From Sphingobacteriaceae bacterium (GTDB lineage: Bacteria; Bacteroidota; Bacteroidia; B-17B0; Aurantibacillaceae), in assembly GCA_947480015.1 (NCBI GenBank), contig CANKBS010000014.1, positions 1 to 64,000 on the forward strand: DNA of 64,000 nt, in the 5' to 3' direction. The notes beneath the pieces were generated by a model. The model ran no database searches and was not told the origin of the DNA. It was given only the letters and a program-made list of their open reading frames with translations. The translations under genes were made by a program, and so were the position numbers. Below, in pieces: positions 19,117 through 28,076 of this stretch. The first letter of the stretch is position 1, and every line of letters starts with the position of its first letter.

Positions 19117-19124
19117 TAAATTTG
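19117..19124 (+). promoter_or_regulatory. -7 box for the plus-strand RidA gene
   Basis: TAAATTTG matches TAnnTTTG, ending 11 bases before the ATG at 19136. No Shine-Dalgarno sequence follows. Confidence 0.5.
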
Positions 19125-19135
19125 CCTATTAAATT

Positions 19136-19555
19136 ATGACTGATTCAACTCAATTCGATTCGTCCAAAGCCCCAGAGCCGGTGGGACTTTATCCGCACGC
19201 GCGCCGTGTTGGCAACCTGTTATTTTTAAGCGGTGTGGGGCCACGTGAGCGTGGTACTAAAAAAATTCCCGGTGTTGAACTGGATGAAAAAGGGCATATC
19301 ATTTCATACGATATTGAAGCGCAATGCCACTCGGTTTTTCGTAACATTCGCTATATTTTAGAAGATGCCGGAAGCAGCTGGGATAAAATTGTTGACGTCA
19401 CTGTCTTTCTCACTAATATGAAGGACGATTTCCCTAAATACAATAAAATTTGGGCCGAATACTTTAACGAAAATCCACCCTGTCGCACTACTATTGAGAT
19501 AAACAAACTGCCAACCCCCATTGCTATTGAACTTAAAGTGATGGCGACCTTATAA
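19136..19555 (+). CDS. RidA-family deaminase, 2-aminomuconate deaminase-like subgroup
   Basis: 139 residues, cytoplasmic (no signal). RidA/YjgF fold with LFLSGVGPRERGTK, a long insertion after the second strand, VTVFLTNMKDDF and NPPCRTTIEINKLP; the arginine in PPCRTT sits at the catalytic position. The GPRERGTKKIPG insertion is typical of the subgroup that includes 2-aminomuconate deaminases, but the role there needs a degradation pathway that is not in this window. It is very different from the membrane-anchored RidA at 9.1-9.5 kb, so they are not recent duplicates. Divergent from the MBL-rhodanese gene. Confidence 0.9.
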   Translation: MTDSTQFDSSKAPEPVGLYPHARRVGNLLFLSGVGPRERGTKKIPGVELDEKGHIISYDIEAQCHSVFRNIRYILEDAGSSWDKIVDVTVFLTNMKDDFPKYNKIWAEYFNENPPCRTTIEINKLPTPIAIELKVMATL

Positions 19556-19720
19556 TTTATTTGTAACAAACTGAAAAACAACACGTTAATCAAATATTTA
19601 GATTTTCAAAGCAACCTTTTGCGCTAATTGGGGTATAAAAGTCGATTTGAAAGCATACAAACTCTAAAAAAATTAACAGTTTTCGAATTTTATTTATAAC
19701 TTAGTCAAAATCTTATTCGT

Positions 19721-20557
19721 ATGATAATTAAGGAAAACCAATCAATTTTAATACCAGTTGATTTTTCCAAGCAGTCCTACATTGCAGTTAAGCAAGCCTA
19801 TAATTTAGCGAGGTTCACCAAATCAAAGCTTATTTTGGTTCATATTTCGCCTAACAGCGAAAACGACCGCATGACCGATTTGGAAAATTTAGCGCAAGCA
19901 ACACGTGATGAAAGCGGATTGATAGTTGAACTGAAAGGGGTGAAGGGAGAAGTATACGAAACGATAAACCGATTAGCCGACGAATATGGATGTTCAATGG
20001 TTATTATGGCACTTGACGAAAATGCCAAATTTAAATCCGGTATTTTTAGCAGCGCCATGACAGTACCTAAATTTTTAAAAGGTGCTCCTTGCCCAATTAT
20101 TACCCTGCGTTCAACCGATCTTCGTGATGGGTGTAAAAATATTTTGATGCCTTTTGATTTGAGCCCAGAAAGCCGTGAAAAGGTTTCTTTTGCCGTGCAA
20201 TTAGCACATTATTACAAAGCTGACATTCGTATCGTTTCTGTTTTCAAGCCCAATGATGATGAAACCGAGAACAAATTATTACCTTACTTACAACAAGTAA
20301 AAAAATTCATCAAACAAGAAGGGGTAAGTTGCACAAACCGTTCTATCCCTAGTACCACGCCCGCTGAATCAATTGTTGAATACGCGGTAAAAAATGAGTG
20401 CGACATTATTATCCAAATGAATCAACAAGATTTAAGCATCAGTGAAATGATGAGCGGAACGATTGGGCACAAGGTTGTGGAATTAAGTCCGGTGCCTGTG
20501 CTAAACGTTAATCCTATGAAACGCGAAAGTATGAGCCACTTTAGCTCAGGTATGTAA
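19721..20557 (+). CDS. Tandem universal stress protein (two UspA domains)
   Basis: 278 residues made of two UspA-like domains (about 5-140 and 145-275). The first begins QSILIPVDFSKQS and the second NILMPFDLSPESREK, both matching the first strand and loop of the fold. The C-terminal GTIGHKVVELSPVPVLNVNP is a G-x-x-G-x(9)-S/P-like nucleotide-binding tail, although the second domain is degenerate (Q-D-L-S-I). Stress-related cytoplasmic protein; a binding partner is not evident. It stops one base before the convergent beta-barrel gene. Confidence 0.9.
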   Translation: MIIKENQSILIPVDFSKQSYIAVKQAYNLARFTKSKLILVHISPNSENDRMTDLENLAQATRDESGLIVELKGVKGEVYETINRLADEYGCSMVIMALDENAKFKSGIFSSAMTVPKFLKGAPCPIITLRSTDLRDGCKNILMPFDLSPESREKVSFAVQLAHYYKADIRIVSVFKPNDDETENKLLPYLQQVKKFIKQEGVSCTNRSIPSTTPAESIVEYAVKNECDIIIQMNQQDLSISEMMSGTIGHKVVELSPVPVLNVNPMKRESMSHFSSGM

Positions 20558-21319
20558 TTAGTTTTGCTTGGTAACTGTATTTTTAAAAGCCCTGAAATAC
20601 CAGCTCAACCTTAAGCCTACAAAATTTCCTTTATTTGTGAAGCTGTGATTGTATTCGAGTCCATCCATCTTATACGTCACTTCCGCCTGGGCCGTTTGTT
20701 TTAGTCCCGCATTAAACAACATGGTTATGCCTAAGATGCGGCCATTATTAAATACCCTCTCTCTTCCTACCTCTATACGCAGCAAACTTGAGATTCCTCC
20801 GCTGTTGGTGGCCGTTGTTTTTAAGCAGTTACCCGATGGGTTGCCCTCAGCGCCTTCCAAATAAGTTTGAGTAATCCTTTGTTGGCCACTCAAGGTTTGC
20901 ACATAACCGGCGCCCAAAATCCATTTGGCGTTTTTGCAGTTTGGATTAAATTTATAAAACACCATCAATGGCATGCCTACTGTACCAAAGGAACTGCGCA
21001 GTTTGCTGTATTGGCTTTCCTCCTTGCCTTTTAAAAGTGAGTAGTTTTGTGACAAAGCAAATTCATAACCATAGGAGCCAAAGCCCAGTCCTGTCATGAG
21101 CATCCAGTGTTTAGAATGATCGTAACGGAGGTTGAGGTTTAAACTGCCGCTACCATACGAATTGTGGTGGAAGCGGGCATTGGCTGTTTGCATACCTCCG
21201 CTGAGTTCCGAGTTATTGCCTTGCAAACCCCATTGCAAGCCTACACACCACTTGCCATCTTGCTGTGCAATGGCGCTCAGAGCCAGACAGCAGAATAAAG
21301 TCAATCCAATTTTTTTCAT
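20558..21319 (-). CDS. Outer-membrane beta-barrel (porin-like) protein
   Basis: 253 residues. A signal peptide covers residues 1-18 (MKKIGLTLFCCLALSAIAQ). The rest is rich in amphipathic strands with Gly and aromatic residues (SYGSGSLNLNLRYDHSK, LMTGLGFGSYGYEF, LRIEVGRERVF), as in the PF13568-type outer-membrane beta-barrels common in Bacteroidota. It ends GNFVGLRLSWYFRAF plus an eight-residue polar tail. No function can be assigned. Stands alone, convergent with the universal stress gene. Confidence 0.72.
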   Translation of the reverse strand: MKKIGLTLFCCLALSAIAQQDGKWCVGLQWGLQGNNSELSGGMQTANARFHHNSYGSGSLNLNLRYDHSKHWMLMTGLGFGSYGYEFALSQNYSLLKGKEESQYSKLRSSFGTVGMPLMVFYKFNPNCKNAKWILGAGYVQTLSGQQRITQTYLEGAEGNPSGNCLKTTATNSGGISSLLRIEVGRERVFNNGRILGITMLFNAGLKQTAQAEVTYKMDGLEYNHSFTNKGNFVGLRLSWYFRAFKNTVTKQN

Positions 21320-21461
21320 GTGCTTAAATTTTATTGAAGGTAAGAAATATCATACAAATTTGACAGTTTTTTAACGTATTGGGTTTAACTGCAATCGCAG
21401 TATTTTTAGTAAATTCGCTCTCCTTTTTTAATACAGGCGCAATGCCTATGGAAATTTAAAA

Positions 21462-24400
21462 ATGAAGAAATACACAGAATATAAAAAATTAGATCTTTCA
21501 CAGATTTCAAAGGACATGTTGCAATTGTGGCAGGCCGATAAAACTTTTGAGAAATCTGTTTCCTCACGCGAGGGGGCAAAACCTTGGGTCTTCTACGAAG
21601 GTCCACCCAGCGCCAATGGTATGCCCGGCATCCATCACGTGATGGCCCGTAGCATTAAAGATATTTTTTGTCGTTTTAAAACCTTGCAAGGTTATCAAGT
21701 AAAACGCAAGGCTGGTTGGGATACTCACGGCTTGCCTATTGAGCTCGGCGTTGAAAAATCGCTGGGCATTACCAAAGAAGATATTGGAAATAAAAACAGT
21801 GACAAATACATTTCAGTTGAAGACTATAACAAAGCCTGCCGAAAGGAGGTGATGAAGTATACCGATAAGTGGGAAGATGTTACCGCTAAAATGGGCTACT
21901 GGGTTGATATGAGTGATCCATATATCACTTACGATAATAAATACATTGAGTCGGTTTGGTGGTTGTTACAGAATCTTTCTAAAAAGGATCTGTTATACAA
22001 AGGTTTTACTATTCAACCGTATTCGCCTGCAGCGGGCACCGGACTGAGCTCCCACGAGTTGAACCAACCTGGCTGTTACCGCGATGTGAAGGACAGAACG
22101 GCTACCGTGCTTTTTAAATTGAACGAAACTACCAAGCCAAATGGCATTGATTTGACGAATACTTTTGCTTTAGCATGGACCACTACGCCCTGGACTCTGC
22201 CTTCCAATACAGCACTGGCGGTAGGCAACGAGATAACCTATGCTTTTGTAAACACATTTAATCCATTCGACGGCAATCCTATAACCGTTATATTAGCCGA
22301 AGAGCTGGTAAATAAGTATTTTCCTGAAAAGAACGCGGAACTGAATTTTGAGGATTACAAAGCCGGTGATAAAGCCATTCCGTTTAAACGTGTAGCAAGC
22401 TGCAAAGGCGAACAACTGGCTGGTTTAAGCTACGAACAACTGCTCCCATTCGTAAAACCCGAAGGTGATGCCTTTAAAGTAGTAGTGGGTGATTTTGTGA
22501 CCACCACCGATGGTACCGGTATTGTGCACATTGCGCCTAGTTTTGGTGCCGATGACTTTCGTGTAGCCAAACAAAACAACATCGACTCCTTAACCTTAGT
22601 AGATAAACGCGGCAAGTTTTTATCGGAAATAAAGGATGGTGTTTTTCTTTACGGCGAAGAATATGTGAAGGAAGCGTATCTCAGCGATGAAGAGAAAAAA
22701 ACCGAATTCGAAACTCAGAAAAAAATATTAGAAGCCACCGGAAAAATTAAAGAACTAAAAGCTTACCTGAGTGTTGACGAACGCATTGTTTTAAAACTTC
22801 AAGAAGAAGGCAAGCTATTTAAAAAAGAAAGCTACGAACACAGCTACCCGCATTGCTGGCGAACCGATAAGCCAGTATTATATTATCCTTTGGATTCATG
22901 GTTCATAAAATCAACGGCTATGAAAGATCGCATGATTGAACTGAACAGGTCTATTAACTGGAAACCCGAAGCCACCGGCAGCGGACGTTTTGGAAACTGG
23001 TTAGAGAATTTAAATGACTGGAATTTATCACGCTCACGTTTCTGGGGCATTCCTATTCCAATATGGACTAGCGAAGATGGCACTGAACAAATTGTCATCG
23101 GAAGTGCAGAAGAACTAAAAAAGGAAATTACCAATGCGGTTGCTAAAGGCATGATGGATACAAATCCTTTAGAAAAATTTGTTCCTGGAAATTTCTCTGC
23201 CGAAAATTACGAGACTTTCGATTTACACAAACCATATGCCGATACCATTGTATTGGAAAAGAACGGAAAAAAATTAGTCCGTGAAGCTGATTTGATTGAT
23301 GTGTGGTTTGATAGCGGTGCTATGCCTTACGCGCAGGTGCATTACCCTTTCGAGAACAAAGAACTTATTGATCAGAAAAAATATTTCCCGGCCGATTTTA
23401 TAGCCGAAGGAGTAGATCAAACCCGCGGATGGTTCTTTACTTTACATGCTATTGCTACCATGAATTTTGATTCGGTGGCCTATAAAAACGTAGTATCTAA
23501 CGGTTTGGTGCTTGATAAGAACGGCAACAAAATGAGCAAGCGTTTGGGTAATGCTGTAGATCCCTTTGAGACTATTGAAAAATATGGTGCCGACGCAACC
23601 CGCTGGTACATGATCGCCAATGCAGCACCTTGGGATAATTTAAAATTTGATGCGGAAGGTATTGCCGAAGTACAACGTAAATTATTCGGCACACTTTACA
23701 ATACCTATGGCTTTTACGCCTTGTATGCCAATGTAGATAAGTTTGTAGTAGACCCAACTAATTTAGTACCGGTTGTAGATCGGATTGAACTCGATCGCTG
23801 GATTCTATCCGAATTACAAACCTTAATTGAAAATGTGACCACTTTTCTTGAAGCCTATGAACCGCACCGTGCCGCCCGTTCAATTGAGACCTATGTGGAT
23901 GAGCATTTAAGTAACTGGTACGTGCGTTTATCGCGTCGTCGTTTTTGGCGCGGTGAAATGAGTCAGGATAAAAAAGCAGCTTATGAAACACTGCACGAGT
24001 GTTTAACCATAGTGTCGCAGCTCATGAGTCCCATTGCGCCATTCTTTGCCGACTGGATGTATCGTAATTTGAGTTTAAACAATCAATCGGTTCATTTAAG
24101 TAAATTGGTGGAGGTGCAGAAAGCAAATCAGGACAAGGCTTTGGAAGAGCGCATGGAACTGGCGCAGAAAATTTCTTCCATGATCCTTTCCATCCGCAAA
24201 AAAGAAAATTTAAAAGTTCGTCAACCTTTACAACGCATACAGATCCCTATTCTTGATAAGGAATACCAGCAAAAGATAGAAGCCGTAAAGGATTTGATTC
24301 TTGGCGAAGTGAACGTTAAAGAAATTGAATTTGTGGATGAAAGTAAAACGCAAATCGTAAAAAATCTGAAACTCAACTTTAAAACACTGGGTAAAAAATG

Positions 24401-24890
24401 TGGACCAAACATGAAGGCGGTGCAGGCTTATGCGCTTACGAATGGTTCGGCCATTATTTCCGGTATCGAAAAAACAGGAACTTATACCGTAGCAGTGAAT
24501 GGTGCTGAAATTGTACTGGAACCTGAAGATGTGGAGATTATTCCGGTGGATATTCTGGGCTGGAAAGTTGCTAACAGTGGCGCTTTAACCGTGGCGTTGG
24601 ACATAAATATTTCTGAGGAATTAAAGAATGAAGGTTTAGCCCGCGAGCTGGTGAACCGTATCCAAAACCTGCGTAAAGACAGTGGTTTTGAAGTAACCGA
24701 TCGAATTTTGGTTAAAATTCAGCAAAATTCAGGTCTAGATAATGCTATTAAAAACAATTTGAGTTATATTTGTTCTGAAACTTTGACGAGTGATTTGCAA
24801 GTGGTTCCATCCATAGTCTCTAATAATGTTGCCACCATTGAAGTTGACGAATTAATAACTACATTAATATCAATCGAAAAATTAAATTAG
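21462..24890 (+). CDS. ileS: Isoleucyl-tRNA synthetase, type 2, with swapped HIGH motif
   Basis: 1142-residue class I aminoacyl-tRNA synthetase of the eukaryote-like type 2 (IleRS2). The catalytic core has GPPSANGMPGIHH; the HIGH signature position reads G56-I57-H58-H59 rather than H-x-G-H. The second signature is NKMSKRLGNA (KMSKR, residues 690-694), typical of type 2. The CP1 editing domain lies around residues 190-420 (LAWTTTPWTLPSNTALAVG, TDGTGIVHIAPSFGADD). The anticodon-binding domain follows about residue 780. No zinc-ribbon tail of the type 1 enzyme is seen. Type 2 enzymes are generally insensitive to mupirocin, and a GxHH-type change is reported to increase this. It is followed after one base by the DksA-like gene. 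Confidence 0.97.
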   Translation: MKKYTEYKKLDLSQISKDMLQLWQADKTFEKSVSSREGAKPWVFYEGPPSANGMPGIHHVMARSIKDIFCRFKTLQGYQVKRKAGWDTHGLPIELGVEKSLGITKEDIGNKNSDKYISVEDYNKACRKEVMKYTDKWEDVTAKMGYWVDMSDPYITYDNKYIESVWWLLQNLSKKDLLYKGFTIQPYSPAAGTGLSSHELNQPGCYRDVKDRTATVLFKLNETTKPNGIDLTNTFALAWTTTPWTLPSNTALAVGNEITYAFVNTFNPFDGNPITVILAEELVNKYFPEKNAELNFEDYKAGDKAIPFKRVASCKGEQLAGLSYEQLLPFVKPEGDAFKVVVGDFVTTTDGTGIVHIAPSFGADDFRVAKQNNIDSLTLVDKRGKFLSEIKDGVFLYGEEYVKEAYLSDEEKKTEFETQKKILEATGKIKELKAYLSVDERIVLKLQEEGKLFKKESYEHSYPHCWRTDKPVLYYPLDSWFIKSTAMKDRMIELNRSINWKPEATGSGRFGNWLENLNDWNLSRSRFWGIPIPIWTSEDGTEQIVIGSAEELKKEITNAVAKGMMDTNPLEKFVPGNFSAENYETFDLHKPYADTIVLEKNGKKLVREADLIDVWFDSGAMPYAQVHYPFENKELIDQKKYFPADFIAEGVDQTRGWFFTLHAIATMNFDSVAYKNVVSNGLVLDKNGNKMSKRLGNAVDPFETIEKYGADATRWYMIANAAPWDNLKFDAEGIAEVQRKLFGTLYNTYGFYALYANVDKFVVDPTNLVPVVDRIELDRWILSELQTLIENVTTFLEAYEPHRAARSIETYVDEHLSNWYVRLSRRRFWRGEMSQDKKAAYETLHECLTIVSQLMSPIAPFFADWMYRNLSLNNQSVHLSKLVEVQKANQDKALEERMELAQKISSMILSIRKKENLKVRQPLQRIQIPILDKEYQQKIEAVKDLILGEVNVKEIEFVDESKTQIVKNLKLNFKTLGKKCGPNMKAVQAYALTNGSAIISGIEKTGTYTVAVNGAEIVLEPEDVEIIPVDILGWKVANSGALTVALDINISEELKNEGLARELVNRIQNLRKDSGFEVTDRILVKIQQNSGLDNAIKNNLSYICSETLTSDLQVVPSIVSNNVATIEVDELITTLISIEKLN

Positions 24891-24891
24891 T

Positions 24892-25992
24892 ATGGCTAAA
24901 AAGAAAGACACTAAAAAGGCGAACAAAAAAGCCAAACCTGTTAAAAAAGCTGTAAAGTCACCAGGTAAGCCCGCTCCTAAGAAAGTTGTGACTAAGTCTG
25001 TAAAAAAAGTAAATAAACCTGCCCCTAAAAAAGCAGCCAAACCGGCTAAACCAGTTAAATTGGTCGCCAAAAAAGTGGAGAAAAAAATGACGAAGAAGGT
25101 TGCTAAGCCCATTGTAAAGAAAAAAGTAGAAGTAATAAAAACTTCCAAGCCGGTAGCAAAAGAAATTGCGAAAGCTTCTAAAAAGCCTGCCGGGAAACCG
25201 ATTGAAGCAGTTGCTAAAAAAGGAAAAGATAAGAAAGCCTCTAAAGTGGCATCGAAAAAGAAAGGAAAAAAAGGTGATGATGAAGACGAGGAGGATATTC
25301 CTGAAGAAACGGAAGACGATTCGGATGTTGAAGTAAAAGACGACTACGAAAAACCGGAAGATGAGGATGCAGCGATTGAAGGTGGTTTGGACGAAGCCGG
25401 ATTGATTGATCTGGAAGGTGGTCCGCCAGAAATTGATGAAGACGATGATGAGATCCCTGAAAAACGTGGACGCGGTCGTAGAAAGAAAAATGAAGGTAAA
25501 TCAAGTGGAGGAAGTATGGAAGCATATATTCGTAACCGACCTTTACAAATCGACATCAACAAACCTTTAATTAGAAAAGGAAATGTGGTGGCTCCTAAAC
25601 CATTTTTAAATACCGATGATAAACGTACCCGTTATTCAGATAAAGAATTAGCGGAGTTTAAAGAGTTAATCCTCGATAAATTAAAAGAGGCTCAAATGGA
25701 TTACGACTTATTGAAACAAACGTTAAGCAACGAAGATAATCACGGTACGGATGACACGTCACCTTCTTTCAAATTACTGGAAGATGGTAGTGATGTGATG
25801 AGCAAAGAGGAAACCGCTCAGTTAGCATCGCGTCAGGAAAAATATATTGTGAATTTAAAAAATGCTTTAGTGCGTATCGAAAATAAAGCCTACGGTATTT
25901 GCCGTGTTACCGGAAGATTAATTCCTAAAGAACGTTTACGTTCGGTACCACACGCAACCCTTGGTATTGATGCTAAATTAAGTCAGTCTTAA
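24892..25992 (+). CDS. DksA/TraR-like protein with a long histone-like Lys-rich N-terminus
   Basis: 366 residues. Residues 1-125 are made of Lys/Ala/Pro-rich repeats (KKAKPVKKAVKSPGKPAPKK and similar) resembling histone H1 tails; residues 127-180 are strongly acidic (DDEDEEDIPEETEDDSDVEV). The C-terminal third (about 230-366) is a TraR/DksA domain: coiled-coil helix with ELAEFKELILDKL, then AYGICRVTGRLIPKERLR and VPHATLGIDAK. The normal C4 zinc finger is reduced to one cysteine. Bacteroidota relatives share this loss. A role in transcription through RNA polymerase secondary-channel binding is inferred from the fold; the tail suggests DNA or RNA contact. Transcribed with ileS. Confidence 0.9.
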   Translation: MAKKKDTKKANKKAKPVKKAVKSPGKPAPKKVVTKSVKKVNKPAPKKAAKPAKPVKLVAKKVEKKMTKKVAKPIVKKKVEVIKTSKPVAKEIAKASKKPAGKPIEAVAKKGKDKKASKVASKKKGKKGDDEDEEDIPEETEDDSDVEVKDDYEKPEDEDAAIEGGLDEAGLIDLEGGPPEIDEDDDEIPEKRGRGRRKKNEGKSSGGSMEAYIRNRPLQIDINKPLIRKGNVVAPKPFLNTDDKRTRYSDKELAEFKELILDKLKEAQMDYDLLKQTLSNEDNHGTDDTSPSFKLLEDGSDVMSKEETAQLASRQEKYIVNLKNALVRIENKAYGICRVTGRLIPKERLRSVPHATLGIDAKLSQS

Positions 25993-26012
25993 TAAAAATT
26001 AGATTAAAACAA

Positions 26013-26047
26013 AATGCCTTTCTAAATTCAGGAAGGCATTTTTTTTA
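26013..26047 (+). terminator. Rho-independent terminator after the ileS-DksA-like pair
   Basis: AATGCCTT and AAGGCATT form an eight-base stem (extended by a wobble and a C-G pair), loop of about eight bases, followed by a run of T. It ends the ileS transcript and separates it from lspA. Confidence 0.85.
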
Positions 26048-26111
26048 GTAAAAGATTCTTAAAATAGCTCAAGGTCTAAGTAAAATCAAACAATAAAAAT
26101 CTTAAATAGCT

Positions 26112-26119
26112 TATCTTTG
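26112..26119 (+). promoter_or_regulatory. -7 box for lspA
   Basis: TATCTTTG matches TAnnTTTG, 16 bases before the ATG at 26136 and just after the terminator, so lspA starts a new transcript. No clear -33 element seen. Confidence 0.55.
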
Positions 26120-26135
26120 CCAACACTAAAAATTC

Positions 26136-26846
26136 ATGTTTAAAACGTATCGCATTCCTCTTCTCACTGTTTTATTGGTACTGTTCGTTGATCAGTTCAT
26201 TAAAATTTACATTAAAATGAATTACCCGTTAGGTGAAGTAGGGCGATTAACCGATTGGTGCATTATCCATTTTACCGAAAACCCAGGCATGGCCTTTGGT
26301 TTTGAGTTCGGTGGACAATTCGGTAAACTGGCCTTGAGTGTGTTTCGTATTCTGGCCTGCATTGGTGGAGCCTTGTACATTCGTCACATCATCAAACAAA
26401 AAGAACATCCGGGTTTTATTTTTTCGGTGTCCTTAATTTTAGCCGGCGCCATGGGGAATATTTTAGACTCGGCTTTTTACGGACTCATCTTCGATAAAGG
26501 CACTTTATTAAATCCCGATTTTCAGGAATATTTACCTTATGACGGGGTTGCCGCACTAACCCGTCACGGCTATGCACCCAGCATGTATGGTTGTGTGGTA
26601 GACATGTTTTATTTCCCTTTATTTGATGGAAAGTTCCCCGAGTGGTTTCCGGTTTGGGGTGGTGAAGATTTTCAGTTCTTTCGTCCCATTTTTAATTTTG
26701 CCGATGCTTCCATTTCTATTGGAGTAGGTGTTATTATTGTGTTTCAACGAAAATTCTCGAAACCCATGCCTCCTGAAAGTACCGTGTCTGAAACCATCAG
26801 TACTTCTGAAAATACTTCTGCCGATTTGAACACAAACCAACATTAA
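26136..26846 (+). CDS. lspA: Lipoprotein signal peptidase (signal peptidase II)
   Basis: Inner-membrane aspartyl peptidase that cleaves signal peptides of diacylglyceryl-modified prolipoproteins. 236 residues with four membrane helices; conserved blocks are LFVDQFIKIYI, FTENPGMAFG, GAMGNILDSAFYG (first catalytic Asp) and PIFNFADASISIGV (second catalytic Asp). It is longer than the usual 160-170 residues because of an insertion of about 50 residues between the two aspartates (residues about 115-175), normal for Bacteroidota, and a Ser/Thr-rich tail. Serves the several lipoproteins predicted in this window (amidohydrolase, TPR, GWxTD). Confidence 0.96.
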   Translation: MFKTYRIPLLTVLLVLFVDQFIKIYIKMNYPLGEVGRLTDWCIIHFTENPGMAFGFEFGGQFGKLALSVFRILACIGGALYIRHIIKQKEHPGFIFSVSLILAGAMGNILDSAFYGLIFDKGTLLNPDFQEYLPYDGVAALTRHGYAPSMYGCVVDMFYFPLFDGKFPEWFPVWGGEDFQFFRPIFNFADASISIGVGVIIVFQRKFSKPMPPESTVSETISTSENTSADLNTNQH

Positions 26847-26859
26847 TTGTTGTCATTAC

Positions 26860-27870
26860 ATGAAACAAGCTGTTTTACTTATTAATCTCGGTACCCCCGA
26901 AGCTCCCACGCCTGCTAAGGTTGGAAAATACCTCACACAGTTTTTAAACGATAAAAGGGTTATTGATATTAATGCCATTGGCCGTTTTATGCTGGTGAAC
27001 ATGATCATTGTGCCATTCAGAAGTTTTAAATCTTCTAAATTGTATTCACACATCTGGACCAAAGAAGGCTCACCTTTAATGACCAACAGCATTTTACTGA
27101 AAGAAAAATTACAAAAAAAACTGGGTAACGATTTTGTGGTTGAATTGGCCATGCGTTATCAGCAACCCAGCATTAAAAATGTGTTGGAAAAATTACGCCA
27201 GCAACGTCCCGATAAAATTCACATCATTCCGCTTTATCCACAGTACGCCAGTTCGAGCACAGGCAGTACCATTGAAGAAGTTTTAAATCAAATTAAAGGC
27301 TGGGAAGTTATTCCGAATTTAAACATTGTGGCTAAATTTCATCAGCATCCAAAATTTATTGAAGCCTTAGTGAAGCAGGCAAAAAAATACGATATGGCCG
27401 CTTACGACCATGTTTTGTTTAGTTACCATGGTTTACCCGAGCGACAAATATTAAAAGCATCGGCTCATTACGGCGGCAACACTTGCCAGATGGGAGCCTG
27501 TTGTAATAGCTTAACTGCAAATAACCAATACTGTTACCGAGCCAATTGTTTTGAAACCACGCGCCAACTGGTAAAAGCTTTAAATCTGCCCGAAGGCAAG
27601 TACACCACAGCTTTTCAAAGCCGTCTCGATCAAAAATGGTTGCAACCCTTTAGCGATAAAGTTGTTGAAGGCTTGGGCAAAAGTGGTGCTAAAAAGGTGT
27701 TGGTATTCTCGCCGGCCTTTGTAGCTGATTGTTTGGAAACCATTTATGAAATTGGTACCGAATACGAAGAGATTTTTAAACATAATGGTGGTCATGAAAT
27801 TAAGCTGGTAGAAAGTTTAAACGCCAACGATGAATGGGTAGAGGCGCTGCAGGCCATGCTCAATAATTAA
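26860..27870 (+). CDS. hemH: Ferrochelatase
   Basis: 336-residue enzyme that inserts Fe2+ into protoporphyrin IX, the last step of heme synthesis. Starts AVLLINLGTPEAPTP, the family N-terminus. LFSYHGLPERQI carries the metal-binding histidine, and the acidic partner lies in VADCLETIYEIGTEY. Thirteen bases after lspA, so the two are probably co-transcribed. The cysteine-rich stretch NTCQMGACCNS may be a lineage feature; it is not the classical C-terminal 2Fe-2S cluster. Confidence 0.96.
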   Translation: MKQAVLLINLGTPEAPTPAKVGKYLTQFLNDKRVIDINAIGRFMLVNMIIVPFRSFKSSKLYSHIWTKEGSPLMTNSILLKEKLQKKLGNDFVVELAMRYQQPSIKNVLEKLRQQRPDKIHIIPLYPQYASSSTGSTIEEVLNQIKGWEVIPNLNIVAKFHQHPKFIEALVKQAKKYDMAAYDHVLFSYHGLPERQILKASAHYGGNTCQMGACCNSLTANNQYCYRANCFETTRQLVKALNLPEGKYTTAFQSRLDQKWLQPFSDKVVEGLGKSGAKKVLVFSPAFVADCLETIYEIGTEYEEIFKHNGGHEIKLVESLNANDEWVEALQAMLNN

Positions 27871-27888
27871 TGCAAAATCTGATTTTAT

Positions 27889-27967
27889 TTAAACCGGCCC
27901 AATGGGCTTATCATCGCTCAGGCGGGTGTCCATGGCATCACGCAGACCATTGCCTATAAACATAAAA
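27889..27967 (-). pseudogene. Detached copy of the 3' end of the ABC permease gene
   Basis: About 79 bases nearly identical to 28248-28326, the last 25 codons of the permease gene. On the minus strand it reads FMFIGNGLRDAMDTRLSDDK then PIGPV and stop, against FMLVGNGLRDAMDTHLSDDK in the real gene. Several differences are third-base synonymous and the others are conservative, as if this copy came from a diverged functional relative rather than from a recent local duplication. The similarity stops abruptly at 27967, where unrelated sequence leading to a small ORF begins. Confidence 0.85.
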
Positions 27968-28054
27968 CAAGATCGGATAATTTTCGATAATACTCAAAAA
28001 CCTCAGATAGTGGCAGAAGGCTTGGGCCAGCTTGATTTGAACATAAATAATGCT

Positions 28055-28062
28055 TATATTTG
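28055..28062 (+). promoter_or_regulatory. Possible -7 box for the small inserted ORF
   Basis: TATATTTG matches TAnnTTTG and ends 14 bases before the ATG at 28077. This spacing is like that of other genes in the window. Confidence 0.4.
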
Positions 28063-28076
28063 GTCTAAGATTTCCA

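Noticed and set aside
9079-19555. The two RidA genes as a recent duplication
   Set aside because: They differ in length, N-terminus and insertion pattern and belong to different subgroups.
24882-25148. Antisense ORF opposite the Lys-rich tail
   Set aside because: It mirrors the Lys/Ala/Pro repeats of the DksA-like gene (hydrophobic Phe/Leu-rich antisense); no family similarity.
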